A stretch of 64,000 bases of DNA from Gammaproteobacteria bacterium (lineage in GTDB: Bacteria; Pseudomonadota; Gammaproteobacteria; HK1), in NCBI GenBank assembly GCA_022824305.1, contig JAJEAD010000032.1:1-64000 (forward strand), read 5' to 3'. This document shows positions 38,415 to 48,429 of this stretch, piece by piece. Numbering within the stretch: position 1 is the first letter of the stretch; each line of letters begins with the position of its first letter. The notes beneath the pieces were generated by a model. The model made no database searches and was not told the DNA's origin. It worked only from the letters and a program-made list of their open reading frames with translations. Position numbers and translations under genes: made by a program.

Positions 38415-40139
38415 TCAGCCGAGCGTCTCCCACGCCTCCACCAGCAGCTCCGGGGACTCCAGCCCCTGGTAGAAGTTGACCCCGAGACGGTAGGCGATGC
38501 GGAGCCTCCCCGGCGTCGACGGAAACGAAGGCTCCGCGTTGAAGGCGATGGCGTCCACGCGCCGGCCGGATCCGGCCGGGCTGAGGACGAGCTTGACGTG
38601 CTGTCCGCCGACCACGCGAGATTGCCGCACCTCGAACTCGCCGTCGAAGCAGGGCTCGGGAAATCCCTGGCCCCAGGGGCCGCCGTTCCGGATTCGGTGA
38701 GCGAGGTCGAGATCCATCTCCTCCGGCCTGAGCTCGCCGTCGCTCAGCGTGCGACCGCGAAGCGCGGTCTCGGTGACGTGGCGGCGCACTTCGGTGTCGA
38801 AGGCGCGGGAGAAGGCGTCGAAGCGGGAACGCTCCAGGCTGAGGCCCGCCGCCATCGCGTGCCCTCCGAAGCGGGTCAGGAGTCCGGGCCGGGCCGCCGC
38901 CACCGCGTCGAGCACGTCGCGCGCATGCACGCCCGGGACCGAGCGCACGGAGCCCCGGAGCGCGTGCTCGCCGTCGCTCGCGAACGCGATGACCGGCCGG
39001 TGATAGCGGTCCTTGATGCGCGCGGCGAGGATGCCGACCACGCCCGGATGCCACCGCTCGTCGAAGAGGCAGAGACCGAGCGGCATCGCGCCGGCGTCGG
39101 CGAGCGAGAGTCCCTCGAGATGGGACATCGCCTGTTCCCGCATGGTCTTCTCGATATCGCGCCGCTCCCGGTTCAGCGCGTCGAGGCGGGCGGCGCGCTC
39201 CCGCGCGAGCGCCGGCGTCGGCGCGAGCAGGCACTCGATTCCGAGTGACATGTCCTCGAGGCGCCCGGCCGCGTTCAGCCGGGGCGCGAGCGCGAAGCCC
39301 ACGTCCGAGGCGGTGGTCCGGGCGGGGTCCCGGCCCGCCACCCGCAGCAGGGCCTCGATGCCGGGGCGGCAACGCCCGGCGCGGATTCGCGCCAGGCCCT
39401 GGGAGACGAGGATGCGGTTGTTGCGGTCCAGGGGCACGACGTCGGCGAGGGTGCCCACGGCCACGAGGTCCAGCAGGTTGGCGAGGCGTGGCATCGGGAC
39501 CGCCTTGCGTTCGAACCACTCGCGCGCGCGCAGGGTGCGGCGCAGCGCGATGAGAAGGTAGAACATGACCCCCACTCCCGCGAGGCACTTGCTCGGGAAG
39601 GGGTCTCCGGGCTGGTTGGGATTGACGAGCGCCGCCGCCCGCGGCAGCTCCTCCCCGGCGAGGTGGTGGTCGGTGACGATGACCGCCATTCCGTGCGCGT
39701 TGGCGGCGTCCACGCCCGCAAGGCTCGATGTCCCGTTGTCCACCGTGATCAGCAGGTCCGGTGCGCGGGCGGCGGCGACCTCGACGATCTCCGGGGTCAG
39801 CCCGTAGCCGAACTCGAAGCGGTTGGGGACGAGATAGTCGACCCGCTCCGCTCCGAGGAGGCGCAGCCCGCTCACCGCGAGCGCGCAGCCGGTCGCGCCG
39901 TCCGCGTCGAAGTCACCGACCACGAGAATGTGTTTCCGCCGCTCCAGCGCCTCGGCGAGCAGCGCCGCCGCGCTGTCGATACCCTGCAGCCGCTCGTCGG
40001 GCAGAAGGTGGGCGAGTCCGTAGTCGAGCTCACCAGGGGAGCTGACGCCGCGGGCCGAGTACACCCGGGCGAGCACGGGATGGCAGTGCGCCTCGAGCGC
40101 GGCGGGAACCGGTTGCGGGCGTCTCCTATGAATGGCCAC
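38415..40139 (-). CDS. recJ: single-stranded-DNA-specific exonuclease RecJ
   Basis: RecJ is a 5'-3' exonuclease of recombination and mismatch repair. The 574-residue product shows the DHH-phosphoesterase motifs: ILVVGDFDADGATG, LLITVDNGTSS, VIVTDHHLAGEELP, and the DHHA1 part FGGHAMAAGLSLE. The GTG at 40139 is chosen because GAGGAGG lies five bases upstream and the length then matches E. coli (577); longer frames extend to 40463 without family character. The start overlaps the end of the RpfE-like gene by 14 bases. prfB begins 100 bases downstream. Confidence 0.95.
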   Translation of the reverse strand: MAIHRRRPQPVPAALEAHCHPVLARVYSARGVSSPGELDYGLAHLLPDERLQGIDSAAALLAEALERRKHILVVGDFDADGATGCALAVSGLRLLGAERVDYLVPNRFEFGYGLTPEIVEVAAARAPDLLITVDNGTSSLAGVDAANAHGMAVIVTDHHLAGEELPRAAALVNPNQPGDPFPSKCLAGVGVMFYLLIALRRTLRAREWFERKAVPMPRLANLLDLVAVGTLADVVPLDRNNRILVSQGLARIRAGRCRPGIEALLRVAGRDPARTTASDVGFALAPRLNAAGRLEDMSLGIECLLAPTPALARERAARLDALNRERRDIEKTMREQAMSHLEGLSLADAGAMPLGLCLFDERWHPGVVGILAARIKDRYHRPVIAFASDGEHALRGSVRSVPGVHARDVLDAVAAARPGLLTRFGGHAMAAGLSLERSRFDAFSRAFDTEVRRHVTETALRGRTLSDGELRPEEMDLDLAHRIRNGGPWGQGFPEPCFDGEFEVRQSRVVGGQHVKLVLSPAGSGRRVDAIAFNAEPSFPSTPGRLRIAYRLGVNFYQGLESPELLVEAWETLG

Positions 40140-41322
40140 CCGGTCCTCCTCGCGGGCGGCGCGCCGCTTCCCGCGGATTCCCGGCGCCATGCTCCGGCGC
40201 TGCGTCATGCCGTCCTTCGGGAGCGCCGCCGGGCGCCGGCTCCGGCGAGCGAACCGGGAGCGGCTTCCGGCGCCGCCACCATCGCCATCGCGCCGATGCC
40301 GGGACCTCGCAGGCAACGCCGCCGCCCGCCTCGATCCGGATGCCGGCGAGCCCGCCGGCCCAGAGCGCGCGGCGCAGCGGCTCGAACCACTGCGTCTCCC
40401 AGCGGCGCCGCTCTTCCATCCATTCCGGCCGGTCGCCGAGCCGGGCCGCGTAGTGCAGGGCATCGCAGTAGAGAACGTGGCGGCCCTCCTCCGGGAACTG
40501 CGCGAGCCACGCTCCGGCGTCGGCGGGCAAGGCCCGGCACTGCACGCCCAGCCTGCGCCCGAGGCCCCGGACGAGCACCTCGTCGCTCCACAGGTACAGG
40601 TCCGGCGGGCTCTCCGGCCGCGGCGGAAGCGTCCCGGCTCCCCAGAACCACACGCTGTTCACGGCCGGCTTTCCCTGCGCCTGGCGCTCCCGGTTCGCGG
40701 GGCTCGCGTGCAGCAGCATCTGTATCTCGGTCAGTGCGCGCAGCCAGGTCCCCGCCTCGGGTCCCCGGGGCAGCACCTGCCCGGTCGCGTCCCCCACCGC
40801 GATCGAAGGCTCGCAGGTCGTCATGCGGGGAAGCCGCTCGCATGCGACGTACCAGCGCTCGGGCGCGAGGGGCTCGATGCGCCCGGGAACGTTCCCCAGT
40901 CCTTCGTTGATCGCCCTGCACAGCGCATCCGCCTCGCCCCGGGTGAGCCCGAGGCGCCGCGGATCGGAGAGCACGAGACCGGGCATTCCGGCCTCGAGAT
41001 GCACCGGATCCGCCCGCATCCAGACTCCACCGGGCGCAGGCGCCCCGTCCTCGGGCGCAGGCGCTCCGTCCTCGGGCGCGGTGAGCGCCGCCGCCGGCCA
41101 CGCCGGACCCGCTCCGCTGAAGCCGAGGCACTCGAAGAGCAGGGACTCCGGGCTCCGGCCGGCCGGGACGCGGCGCGCAGGCGAAGCCCGGGAGACGAGC
41201 GTGCGGAGGCCGGGAAGCTCGTCACCGTCCGTCGTCACCGCGTCTCGCCCCCGGACGGCCCCCCCTCCGGCGGGATCGCCGAAGAGCCCGGGGAGCAGCA
41301 GGGTGAGGTGCCGGCTTCGCAC
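40126..41322 (-). CDS. RpfE-type conserved protein (phosphoglycerate-mutase-like)
   Basis: About 398 residues. In xanthomonads and several beta- and gammaproteobacteria a protein called RpfE, or 'regulatory protein, RpfE type', lies just before recJ; position and the features here fit. Recognisable stretches are LTLLLPGLFGDP at the N-terminus, RWYVACERLPRMTTCEPS, MLLHASPANRERQAQGKPAV and NSVWFWGAGTLPP. The C-terminal 40 residues are low-complexity and overlap recJ. Function is not established; a relation to cofactor-independent phosphoglycerate mutases has been suggested for the family. It contains a short internal repeat (APEDGAPAPEDGAPAPGG). The GTG start, 11 bases after the thrC stop, has no clear ribosome-binding site. 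Confidence 0.6.
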   Translation of the reverse strand: MRSRHLTLLLPGLFGDPAGGGAVRGRDAVTTDGDELPGLRTLVSRASPARRVPAGRSPESLLFECLGFSGAGPAWPAAALTAPEDGAPAPEDGAPAPGGVWMRADPVHLEAGMPGLVLSDPRRLGLTRGEADALCRAINEGLGNVPGRIEPLAPERWYVACERLPRMTTCEPSIAVGDATGQVLPRGPEAGTWLRALTEIQMLLHASPANRERQAQGKPAVNSVWFWGAGTLPPRPESPPDLYLWSDEVLVRGLGRRLGVQCRALPADAGAWLAQFPEEGRHVLYCDALHYAARLGDRPEWMEERRRWETQWFEPLRRALWAGGLAGIRIEAGGGVACEVPASARWRWWRRRKPLPVRSPEPAPGGAPEGRHDAAPEHGAGNPREAARRPRGGPGGHS

Positions 41323-41333
41323 TGCCGGCGGCG

Positions 41334-42485
41334 TCAGCGCAGGTGTTCGAGGAGGAGCGCCTTCAGCGCCGCCGGCTCGGGCTCCACCGTGGCCACCGCC
41401 CCGCGCGCATGCCGGACCGCGATGTCGGGGTCCTTGAGGCCGTGGCCGGTGAGGGTGCACACGACGGTGCTGCCTTCCGGGATCCGGCCGCTCTCGAGAT
41501 CGCGCATCAGCCCGGCGACGCACACCGCCGACGCGGGCTCGCAGAAGATCCCTTCCCGTTCCGCGAGCAGGGATTGCGCCTCGAGGATCGCCTCGTCGGA
41601 GTGGGCGTCGAACCATCCTCCCGACTCCCGCGCGGCGGCGAGCGCGAAGTCGAAGGACTGGGGATTGCCGATGCGGATTGCGCTCGCGATCGTCTCGGGC
41701 GCGGCCACCGGAGCTCCGCTCACGAAGGGAGCGGCCCCGCTCGCCTGGTAGCCGACCATGACCGGGCGGCGCGTGCTCAGTTGCCGCGTCTCGTATCGCT
41801 CGAGCCCGAAGCGCGAGGAGAAGGCGCCGGGCAGGTAGTTGCCGGAAGAAGGCGCCGACTCGCAGTAGCCCAGCCAGTGCGCGGTGATGTTGCCCGCGTT
41901 GCCGACCGGCAGGCAGTGGTAGTCGGGGCAGCGTCCCAGGGCCTCGAGCACTTCGAACGCGATCGTCTTCTGTCCCTGGATGCGGTAGGGATTGATCGAG
42001 TTGACGATGGCCGCGCCGGTCTCCTCCGCCATCTCCCGCACCAGGCGCATGCCGTCGTCGAAGTTGCCCTTGATCTGCACGACCGCCGCACCGTGCATCA
42101 TCGCCTGGGCGAGCTTGCCGTGCGCGATCTTTCCGTCCGGAATGAGAACGAAGGCGCTGAGGCCGGCCCGCGCCGCGTAGGCCGCGGCGGAAGCCGAGGT
42201 GTTGCCGGTCGAGGCGCAGATGACCGCGCGCGCGCCCTCCTCGCGGGCCCTCGTGATCGCCATCGTCATGCCGCGGTCCTTGAAGGACGCGGTGGGATTC
42301 TGGCCTTCGAGCTTGGCGTAGACGGTGGCGCGCCGGCCGATCGCCTCCGGCAGGTGCTCCAGGCGGACCAGCGGCGTCGCGCCCTCCGACAGGGTCACCG
42401 GCGTCGCGTCCCCGGCGATGGGAAGGCGGTCGCGGTAGCGCTCGATCAGGCCCGGGGTCGGGGCCGAAGGTGGGGCATCCGTCAC
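41334..42485 (-). CDS. thrC: threonine synthase
   Basis: ThrC converts homoserine phosphate to threonine with pyridoxal phosphate. The cofactor lysine is in NPTASFKDRGMT, the phosphate-binding loops are CASTGNTSASAAAY and GNAGNITAHWLGY. The 383-residue protein is of the shorter (actinobacterial/pseudomonad-like) type. About 20 residues appear inserted after GYCESAPSSGNYLPGAFSSR, before VMVGYQASGAAPFV, where relatives go almost directly from the NAGNIT helix to the GYQAAGAAP strand. GTG start overlaps the hom stop (GTGA), so hom-thrC form a coupled operon. Confidence 0.95.
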   Translation of the reverse strand: MTDAPPSAPTPGLIERYRDRLPIAGDATPVTLSEGATPLVRLEHLPEAIGRRATVYAKLEGQNPTASFKDRGMTMAITRAREEGARAVICASTGNTSASAAAYAARAGLSAFVLIPDGKIAHGKLAQAMMHGAAVVQIKGNFDDGMRLVREMAEETGAAIVNSINPYRIQGQKTIAFEVLEALGRCPDYHCLPVGNAGNITAHWLGYCESAPSSGNYLPGAFSSRFGLERYETRQLSTRRPVMVGYQASGAAPFVSGAPVAAPETIASAIRIGNPQSFDFALAAARESGGWFDAHSDEAILEAQSLLAEREGIFCEPASAVCVAGLMRDLESGRIPEGSTVVCTLTGHGLKDPDIAVRHARGAVATVEPEPAALKALLLEHLR

Positions 42486-43804
42486 GCCGGGCAGTCTTCC
42501 AGGTGCTCGACCCGCAGCGCCACCACTTCCCCGTCCACCACGTCGAGGCGCTCCACGCGCCCGAGCGCATCGCGCATCCGGCCCTCGCTCACGGTGTGGG
42601 TGAGCATGACGAGCTTGGCGAAGTGCGCACCGCGCGGGGGCTCGGGCTGCACCACCGCCTCGATGCTGATCCCGGCCTCTCCGAGGACCGTGGCAATCTC
42701 CGCGAGTACTCCGGGCCGGTCCGCCGCCGTCATGCGCAGGTACCAGGCGCTGCCGGCCTCGTCCCGATCGAGCACGCCGAGCTCCGACATCGCGTCGGGC
42801 TGGAACGCGAGATGGGGCACCCGGTTCTCGGGATCCGTGGTCAGCGCACGCACCACATCGACGAGGTCCGCCACCACCGCGGAAGCGGTGGGCTCGGCCC
42901 CGGCCCCGGCCCCGTAGTACAGGGTGGAGCCGACCGCGTCGGCATGCACCAGGACCGCGTTCATCACCCCGTCCACGCTCGCGAGCAAGTGGCGTCGCGG
43001 CACCAGCGTGGGGTGGACCCGCAGCTCCACCCCGCCCGGCCGGCGCCAGGCGATGCCGAGATGGCGGATGCGGTAGCCGAGCTGCTCGGCATGGGCGATG
43101 TCTTCCAGGTGCAGGCCGGCGATGCCCTCGGTGTGCACCCGGGAGAACTGGAGCGGGATTCCGAAGGCGATGGCGGCGAGTATGGTGAGCTTGTGGGCGG
43201 CGTCCACCCCTTCCACGTCGAAGCTCGGGTCCTCTTCCGCGTAGCCGAGGCGCTGCGCTTCCCCGAGCACGTCGTCGAATCCGCGCCGGTGCTCGCGCAT
43301 CTCGGAGAGGATGTAGTTGCTGGTGCCGTTGACGATGCCGGCAATCCGGTCGATCCGGTTGCCGGCGAGCCCTTCCCGGATTGCCTTGATGATCGGGATG
43401 CCCCCCGCCACCGCCGACTCGAAGGCCACGGTGACGCCCTTTTCGTGCGCGGCGGCGAACACCTCGTTGCCGTGCAGGGCGATGAGCGCCTTGTTCGCGG
43501 TCACCACGTGCTTGCGGTTGCCGATCGCGCGCAGGACGAGCTCGCGGGCGATGCCGGTGCCGCCGATCACTTCCACCACGATCTCGATGTCGGGGTTGTC
43601 CACGACCTCGACGGGGTCGCCGCAGAGCGCGATGCCGCCGGTGCCGCAGATGCGGGCCTTGCCGGGATCGCGCACCGCGGCCTGCACCACCTCGATGGCG
43701 CGCCCCGCCCGGCGGGCGATCTCCTCGCGGTTGCGCGCGAGCACGTTGACGGTGCCCCCGCCCACCGTGCCGAGGCCCAGGAGTCCGATCCGGACCGGCT
43801 TCAT
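42482..43804 (-). CDS. hom: homoserine dehydrogenase
   Basis: A 440-residue NAD(P)-dependent enzyme that reduces aspartate semialdehyde to homoserine. N-terminal Rossmann motif: [18 protein letters not shown]. Catalytic region: VANGTSN-type loop seen as [14 protein letters not shown], with [13 protein letters not shown]-terminal ACT domain (about 350-440): [19 protein letters not shown], for feedback control by threonine. The ATG at 43804 gives normal length; an in-frame extension to 43972 has no family character. A 33-codon open frame (43902-43801) ends across this ATG (ATGA), so a leader peptide is formally possible but shows no threonine or isoleucine run. Confidence 0.96.
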   Translation of the reverse strand: MKPVRIGLLGLGTVGGGTVNVLARNREEIARRAGRAIEVVQAAVRDPGKARICGTGGIALCGDPVEVVDNPDIEIVVEVIGGTGIARELVLRAIGNRKHVVTANKALIALHGNEVFAAAHEKGVTVAFESAVAGGIPIIKAIREGLAGNRIDRIAGIVNGTSNYILSEMREHRRGFDDVLGEAQRLGYAEEDPSFDVEGVDAAHKLTILAAIAFGIPLQFSRVHTEGIAGLHLEDIAHAEQLGYRIRHLGIAWRRPGGVELRVHPTLVPRRHLLASVDGVMNAVLVHADAVGSTLYYGAGAGAEPTASAVVADLVDVVRALTTDPENRVPHLAFQPDAMSELGVLDRDEAGSAWYLRMTAADRPGVLAEIATVLGEAGISIEAVVQPEPPRGAHFAKLVMLTHTVSEGRMRDALGRVERLDVVDGEVVALRVEHLEDCPA

Positions 43805-44001
43805 GGGCGGACGCCGATTCTCTCCCCGCGCCCGGCCGCGGCGCACGGCGGCGCGCTCGCGATGGGCTTCCCCGTCCCTGAGTGTCCTCGGCCGTGCTTC
43901 ATGGGTGTCGGGAAAGGTACGGGATGGCCGGAACTTCCGGGAGCAAGTCGATGCGGGAGAGCCGGGCTGCATCGCAGCCGGCTCGGACCGAAGGGCGCGT
44001 G

Positions 44002-44031
44002 ACCATAAACAACACGATCTCGCAGTGTCAA
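44002..44031 (-). promoter_or_regulatory. candidate sigma-70 promoter for hom-thrC
   Basis: On the minus strand TTGACA (44031-44026), a perfect -35, is followed after 18 bases by TATGGT (44007-44002), a four-of-six -10. It would give a leader of about 190 bases before hom. The divergent tldD starts 50 bases beyond the -35. Confidence 0.45.
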
Positions 44032-44081
44032 TCGAGGCGTGGTGTTATCCTCGCCACGCACGCCAGCACCCGGAGGCCGAC

Positions 44082-45527
44082 ATGGGCGACGCCCTCGAGT
44101 TGACGACCCGACAGATCCTGGAACCGGGAGGAATCGACCGGCGCGAGCTGTCCAGAGTGCTCGACACGGTCCTCGGACACGCGGTCGACGACGCGGACCT
44201 CTATTTTCAGGCGGTGCGCTCGGAGGCGTGGGTGCTGGAGGACGGGATCGTCAAGGAGGGAAGCCACAACATCGAGCAGGGAGTGGGCGTGCGGGCGGTG
44301 AGCGGCGAGAAGAGCGGATTCGCCTACGCCGACGAAGTGGCTCTGCCCGCCCTGCAGCGGGCCGCCGGCGCCGCTCGCGCGATCGCGAAGGCGGGCGCCT
44401 CGGGCCGGGTCCGGGCGGAAGCGCCGTTGACGGCGCACGAGCGCTATCCGCCGCTGGACCCCCTGCTCTCGTTCGGCGAGAGCGAACGCATCGATCTGCT
44501 CCGGGCGGTGGACGCCGAAGCCCGGGCGCAGGACCCGAGAGTGAGGCAGGTCATTGTGAGCCTCGCAGGCGAGCATGACCGGGTGCTGGTGGCGTCCGCC
44601 GACGGCCGGCTCGCCGCCGACGTGCGGCCCCTGGTGCGCCTGAACGTGACGGTGGTGGCCGAGGACGGCTCGCGCCGCGAGCAGGCCGCCTCGGGCGGAG
44701 GCGGACGCCACGATTATCGCTACTTCCTCGAAGAGGATCGGGCGCTCAAGTTTGCGCGCGAGGCGGTTCGCCAGGCGCTCGTGTCACTCGAGGCGGAGGA
44801 CGCTCCCGCCGGCACGATGACGGTGGTGCTCGGCCCCGGCTGGCCGGGAGTGCTGCTCCACGAAGCGGTCGGCCATGGTCTCGAAGGGGACTTCAACCGC
44901 AAGGGCAGCTCGGTGTTCTCCGGACGCGTCGGGGAGCGGGTCGCGACTTCCGCCTGCACCGTGGTGGACGACGGCACGCTGCCCGGCCGCCGGGGCTCGC
45001 TCAGCATCGACGACGAGGGCACCCCGACGATGTGCACCACCCTCATAGAGGAGGGACGACTGGTCGGCTACATGCAGGACAAGCAGAACGCACGCCTGAT
45101 GGGCACCCGCTCCACCGGCAACGGGCGGCGCGAGTCCTATGCCCACCTGCCGATGCCGCGCATGACCAACACCTACATGCTGCCCGGCCCCCACGAGCCG
45201 GGGGAGATCATCGAGTCGGTGGACAAGGGCCTCTACGCGGTCAGCTTCCGCGGCGGGCAGGTCGACATCACCTCGGGCAAGTTCGTGTTCTCGGCGAGCG
45301 AGGCGTACCTCATCGAGAAGGGTCGGGTGACCCGCCCGGTCAAGGGCGCCACCCTCATCGGAAACGGCCCGGAGGTGCTCACCCGGGTGGGGATGGTGGG
45401 CAACGACCTCGAGCTCGACTGGGGCGTCGGAGTCTGCGGAAAGAACGGCCAGAGCGTTCCGGTGGGAGTCGGTCAGCCCACGCTTCGGGTCGACGGCCTT
45501 ACGGTAGGCGGAGTCAACGTCGGATAG
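44082..45527 (+). CDS. tldD: metalloprotease TldD
   Basis: TldD with its partner TldE/PmbA degrades unfolded peptides and matures some modified peptides. The 481-residue product carries the zinc motif in [19 protein letters not shown] (HExxxH), then [14 protein letters not shown], and the C-terminal [19 protein letters not shown]. These distinguish TldD from PmbA. ATG follows CGGAGG at good spacing. The gene is monocistronic here; no pmbA is visible in the window, though the two are often unlinked. Divergent from hom. Confidence 0.95.
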   Translation: MGDALELTTRQILEPGGIDRRELSRVLDTVLGHAVDDADLYFQAVRSEAWVLEDGIVKEGSHNIEQGVGVRAVSGEKSGFAYADEVALPALQRAAGAARAIAKAGASGRVRAEAPLTAHERYPPLDPLLSFGESERIDLLRAVDAEARAQDPRVRQVIVSLAGEHDRVLVASADGRLAADVRPLVRLNVTVVAEDGSRREQAASGGGGRHDYRYFLEEDRALKFAREAVRQALVSLEAEDAPAGTMTVVLGPGWPGVLLHEAVGHGLEGDFNRKGSSVFSGRVGERVATSACTVVDDGTLPGRRGSLSIDDEGTPTMCTTLIEEGRLVGYMQDKQNARLMGTRSTGNGRRESYAHLPMPRMTNTYMLPGPHEPGEIIESVDKGLYAVSFRGGQVDITSGKFVFSASEAYLIEKGRVTRPVKGATLIGNGPEVLTRVGMVGNDLELDWGVGVCGKNGQSVPVGVGQPTLRVDGLTVGGVNVG

Positions 45528-45554
45528 CGTCCGCCGGCACGGGAGTGACGAAGG

Positions 45555-45573
45555 GGCCGGGAGCTTCCCGGCC
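45555..45573. terminator. hairpin between convergent tldD and crotonase genes
   Basis: GGCCGGGA and TCCCGGCC pair exactly around a three-base loop in the 89-base convergent spacer. No T-run follows on either strand. Position suggests bidirectional termination, but only weakly. Confidence 0.35.
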
Positions 45574-45616
45574 GACGGGCGAGAGCCATGCTTCCGGCCC
45601 GGGAGGCCCGAAGCAC

Positions 45617-46471
45617 TCAGGTATCGCGGGGGCGCTCCGGGATCGGCGCGCCGCCGTCGCGGTCCTCGACCGCGCGGCGGAATCCCACCTCCTCGGCGTG
45701 CTGCTTCCACGCGACGCCGGCGGGGCTGTGGCGGGCCATCCCGTCGAACAGGGTGGCGATCATCTGCGTATGGGCGAGGCCCATGCTCTCGAGCGCCTGG
45801 TTGACCATCAGCTTCTGCATCATCAACTGCGCCCGGGGCACCGCCGCGATGCGCTCGGCGAGGGCCTCGACTCGGGCGTCCAGATCGGCCTCCGGCGCCG
45901 TCTCCAGCACCAGTCCCATCGCCGCGGCCTCCCGGCCGTCCACGCTGTCGCCGGTGAAGAGCATGCGCTTGGCCTTCTCCGGGCCGAGGCGGTACACCCA
46001 CATCGCGGTGGTCGGGCATCCCCAGACCCGAGCCGGCGGATAGCCGATCCGGGCGTCCTCGGCCATCACCACGAGGTCGCAGCAGAGCGCGATGTCGCTG
46101 CCTCCGGCGATGGCGTAGCCGTGCACCCTGCAGATGGTCGGCTTGGGGGAACGGTGCAGGCTCATGAAATTGCGGGTGAAGCCCGCCATGAGGCGGTAGT
46201 CCTGCATCGGTTCCCAGGGCATTTCCTGGATTCCCGAGTTCGGTCCCGGGGTCTCGGCGAAGGCGACGAGGTCATAGCCGGAGCAGAAGGCGCGTCCCGC
46301 GCCGTCGAGCACGATGACGTGGACCGCCTCGTCACCGTTGGCGCGTTCCACCGCGGCCTCCAGTGCGGGGGGCATTTCCAGCGTGATGGCATTGAGACGC
46401 GCGGGACGGTTCAGCGTGAGCCGGGCAACCCGGCCCTCGCGCCGGTAGAGCACGGCATCGGAATCGGCCAT
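45617..46471 (-). CDS. enoyl-CoA hydratase/isomerase (crotonase) family protein
   Basis: A 284-residue crotonase-fold protein. The oxyanion-hole stretches are visible: [12 protein letters not shown] near residue 60 and [20 protein letters not shown] near 115. A region rich in Met and Pro between them ([20 protein letters not shown]) is longer than in short-chain enoyl-CoA hydratases. The catalytic Glu positions of classical hydratase (two Glu near 115 and 135) are not obvious, so isomerase, dehalogenase or ring-cleaving relatives are as possible. It lies 16 bases downstream of aroC, on the same strand; no pathway partner is seen. Confidence 0.8.
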   Translation of the reverse strand: MADSDAVLYRREGRVARLTLNRPARLNAITLEMPPALEAAVERANGDEAVHVIVLDGAGRAFCSGYDLVAFAETPGPNSGIQEMPWEPMQDYRLMAGFTRNFMSLHRSPKPTICRVHGYAIAGGSDIALCCDLVVMAEDARIGYPPARVWGCPTTAMWVYRLGPEKAKRMLFTGDSVDGREAAAMGLVLETAPEADLDARVEALAERIAAVPRAQLMMQKLMVNQALESMGLAHTQMIATLFDGMARHSPAGVAWKQHAEEVGFRRAVEDRDGGAPIPERPRDT

Positions 46472-46487
46472 CGCGCCCGCCCGCGCC

Positions 46488-47612
46488 TCAGCCCCGACCC
46501 GGGCCGCGCGACGATGGCGCCCGCCCCGGGATGATCGGGGTGCTCGTGCTGACGTCGGCGTTCTGGGCGCGGTGGCGCAGCCAGTGGTCCATCAGGACGA
46601 TGGCCGTCATCGCTTCCGCGATCGGGGTGGCCCGAATGCCGACGCAGGGGTCGTGCCGGCCGTGGGTCACGACCTCGATCGCCTCTCCCCGCACGTTCAC
46701 GCTGCGTCCCGGAAGGCGCAGGCTCGAGGTGGGCTTCAACGCGATGCTGGCCACGATGTCCTGGCCGGTGGAGATGCCTCCGAGGGTGCCGCCGGCGTCG
46801 TTGCTCAGGAACCCTTCCGGCGTGATCTCGTCGCGATGCTCGGTCCCCTTCTGGGTGACGGCGGCGAATCCGGCTCCGATCTCGACGCCGCGCACCGCGT
46901 TGATGCTCATGAGAGCGTGAGCGAGCGCCGCATCCAGGCGGTCGAAGACCGGCTCGCCGAGGCCCGGCGGGACGCCGCTCGCGACCACGGTGACCCGCGC
47001 GCCCGCCGAGTCGCCCGCCTTGCGCAGCGCGTCCATGAAGCGCTCGAGCTCGCCCACGAGCTCGGCATCGGGGCAGAAGAAGGCGTTGCGCTCCACTTCC
47101 GCCCAGTCGAAGTTCCGGGCCGCGTGCGGTCCGAGCTGGGCGAGGTATCCCCGGACTTCGACTCCCAGGCGCTCGCGCAGGTACTTCTTCGCGATTGCTC
47201 CCGCCGCCACCCGCACCGCGGTCTCGCGCGCGGAAGCGCGGCCCCCGCCGCGATAGTCACGGATTCCGTACTTACGGAGGTAGGTGTAGTCGGCGTGCGC
47301 CGGTCGGAAGACATCCTTTATCTTCTCGTAGTCGCGAGGGCGCTGATCGGTGTTCTCTATCACGAGCGCGACAGGCGTGCCGGTGGTGCGGCCCTCGAAG
47401 ACTCCCGAGAGGATGCGCACCGCGTCGGGCTCGCGGCGTTGGGACGTGTGCCGGCTCTTGCCGGAACGCCGGCGTTCGAGCTCGGGCTGAATGTCGCCTT
47501 CGCAGAGCGCGAGACCGGGCGGGCATCCGTCGACGATCGCCCCGATCGCGGCCCCGTGGCTCTCGCCGAACGAGGTCACCGTGAACAGCTTGCCGAAAGT
47601 ATTGCCCGGCAT
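46488..47612 (-). CDS. aroC: chorismate synthase
   Basis: AroC makes chorismate from EPSP using reduced FMN. The 374-residue product has signature 1 [18 protein letters not shown], signature 2 [18 protein letters not shown], and signature 3 region [20 protein letters not shown]. The start ATG at 47612 is the family start ([20 protein letters not shown]); the longer frame upstream is non-coding. The last 20 residues form a Ser/Pro/Arg-rich tail. It precedes a crotonase gene and is about 2 kb from prmB, with copCD inserted between; prmB-aroC neighbourhood is common in gammaproteobacteria. Confidence 0.96.
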   Translation of the reverse strand: MPGNTFGKLFTVTSFGESHGAAIGAIVDGCPPGLALCEGDIQPELERRRSGKSRHTSQRREPDAVRILSGVFEGRTTGTPVALVIENTDQRPRDYEKIKDVFRPAHADYTYLRKYGIRDYRGGGRASARETAVRVAAGAIAKKYLRERLGVEVRGYLAQLGPHAARNFDWAEVERNAFFCPDAELVGELERFMDALRKAGDSAGARVTVVASGVPPGLGEPVFDRLDAALAHALMSINAVRGVEIGAGFAAVTQKGTEHRDEITPEGFLSNDAGGTLGGISTGQDIVASIALKPTSSLRLPGRSVNVRGEAIEVVTHGRHDPCVGIRATPIAEAMTAIVLMDHWLRHRAQNADVSTSTPIIPGRAPSSRGPGRG

Positions 47613-48048
47613 ATCCGCAAGTGGGGTATGGGAGTCCCTTCCCGGAGGACAATCCGGCCCGGGGCCGGTCGAGGCGGCGAAGACCGCGCCACTTGCCCGC
47701 CCGAGCCACGGTCGCGACCTCGCGCGCTCGCACGGCGACGCCACCCCGAATCATGGCACAGGTCGGCGGACGCCGTCACGGTCGGGGGGCGCCGCCCCCG
47801 GGGTGCGGCGACTCTCGGGCCTTCTTCGCTCCGGGAGGCAGTATCGAGCTCCTGCGTTCGGCCGCAAGTCCATCTCATCCGGAAGACTAGGGACCGCGAC
47901 GCCCGGAGTTCGCCGGCTTGACCTTCCACCCGCGGAAGAGAATAGACTGTTTCCTCGTGTCCGATTCGGTGCTCCGTCCCATGGACTCGGCTCATCCACA
48001 GGCACCCGGGAGCTTGTCGCAACCGGCAGGGCGTGGAGCACGGCGGAC
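47613..48048. other. divergent intergenic region aroC / copC, with candidate copC promoter
   Basis: No gene is supported in these 436 bases; frames that cross it are GC shadows of aroC and copC. A candidate plus-strand promoter is TTGACC (47918-47923) with TAGACT (47943-47948), spacing 19, about 100 bases before copC. A GC-rich GGGGGC/GCCCCC hairpin lies near 47785. I saw no clear CueR or CopRS box. Confidence 0.35.
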
Positions 48049-48420
48049 GTGAGCCGCCCTCGGCGATTCTTCCGTTTCGCCCTGGCGGGCGTTCTGACAA
48101 TCGGTCTCCTCGCTGCGGGATCGGCCCACGCACACTCGAAGCAGGAGGCGACCTTCCCCGCGGACGGTGCGGTCCTTTCCGTTGCGCCCGAGGTCGTGAT
48201 GCTGCGCTTCGACGTCCCCACGCGGATCACCATGATCCGCCTCAGCAGCGAAAGGGACGGGGACTTCGAGCTCGAGCGCTCCGACGCGATGCAGCCGGTC
48301 ACGGAGTTCCGGGCGATCCCGCCGCCCCTGCCCGAGGGCCGATACACGGTGGAATGGCGGGGTCTCTCTTCCGACGGCCACCCTCAGAAGGGCCGTTTCT
48401 CCTTCGAGGTGACGCAGTAG
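48049..48420 (+). CDS. copC: copper resistance protein CopC
   Basis: A 123-residue periplasmic protein. The signal peptide (FRFALAGVLTIGLLAAGSAHA) ends in AHA, and the mature protein begins with His (HSKQ), the N-terminal histidine brace used for Cu(II) in CopC. The body shows EATFPADGAVLSVAPEVVML and the C-terminal LSSDGHPQKGRFSFEV with the second histidine. It begins at GTG and lies ten bases before copD. It presumably handles copper with CopD; no copA, copB or regulator is visible. Confidence 0.88.
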   Translation: MSRPRRFFRFALAGVLTIGLLAAGSAHAHSKQEATFPADGAVLSVAPEVVMLRFDVPTRITMIRLSSERDGDFELERSDAMQPVTEFRAIPPPLPEGRYTVEWRGLSSDGHPQKGRFSFEVTQ

Positions 48421-48429
48421 GCCCTGCCG

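Noticed and set aside
43805..43972. Upstream in-frame extension of hom
   Set aside because: Homoserine dehydrogenases start at the Rossmann fold; the extension is Arg/Pro-rich and non-homologous.
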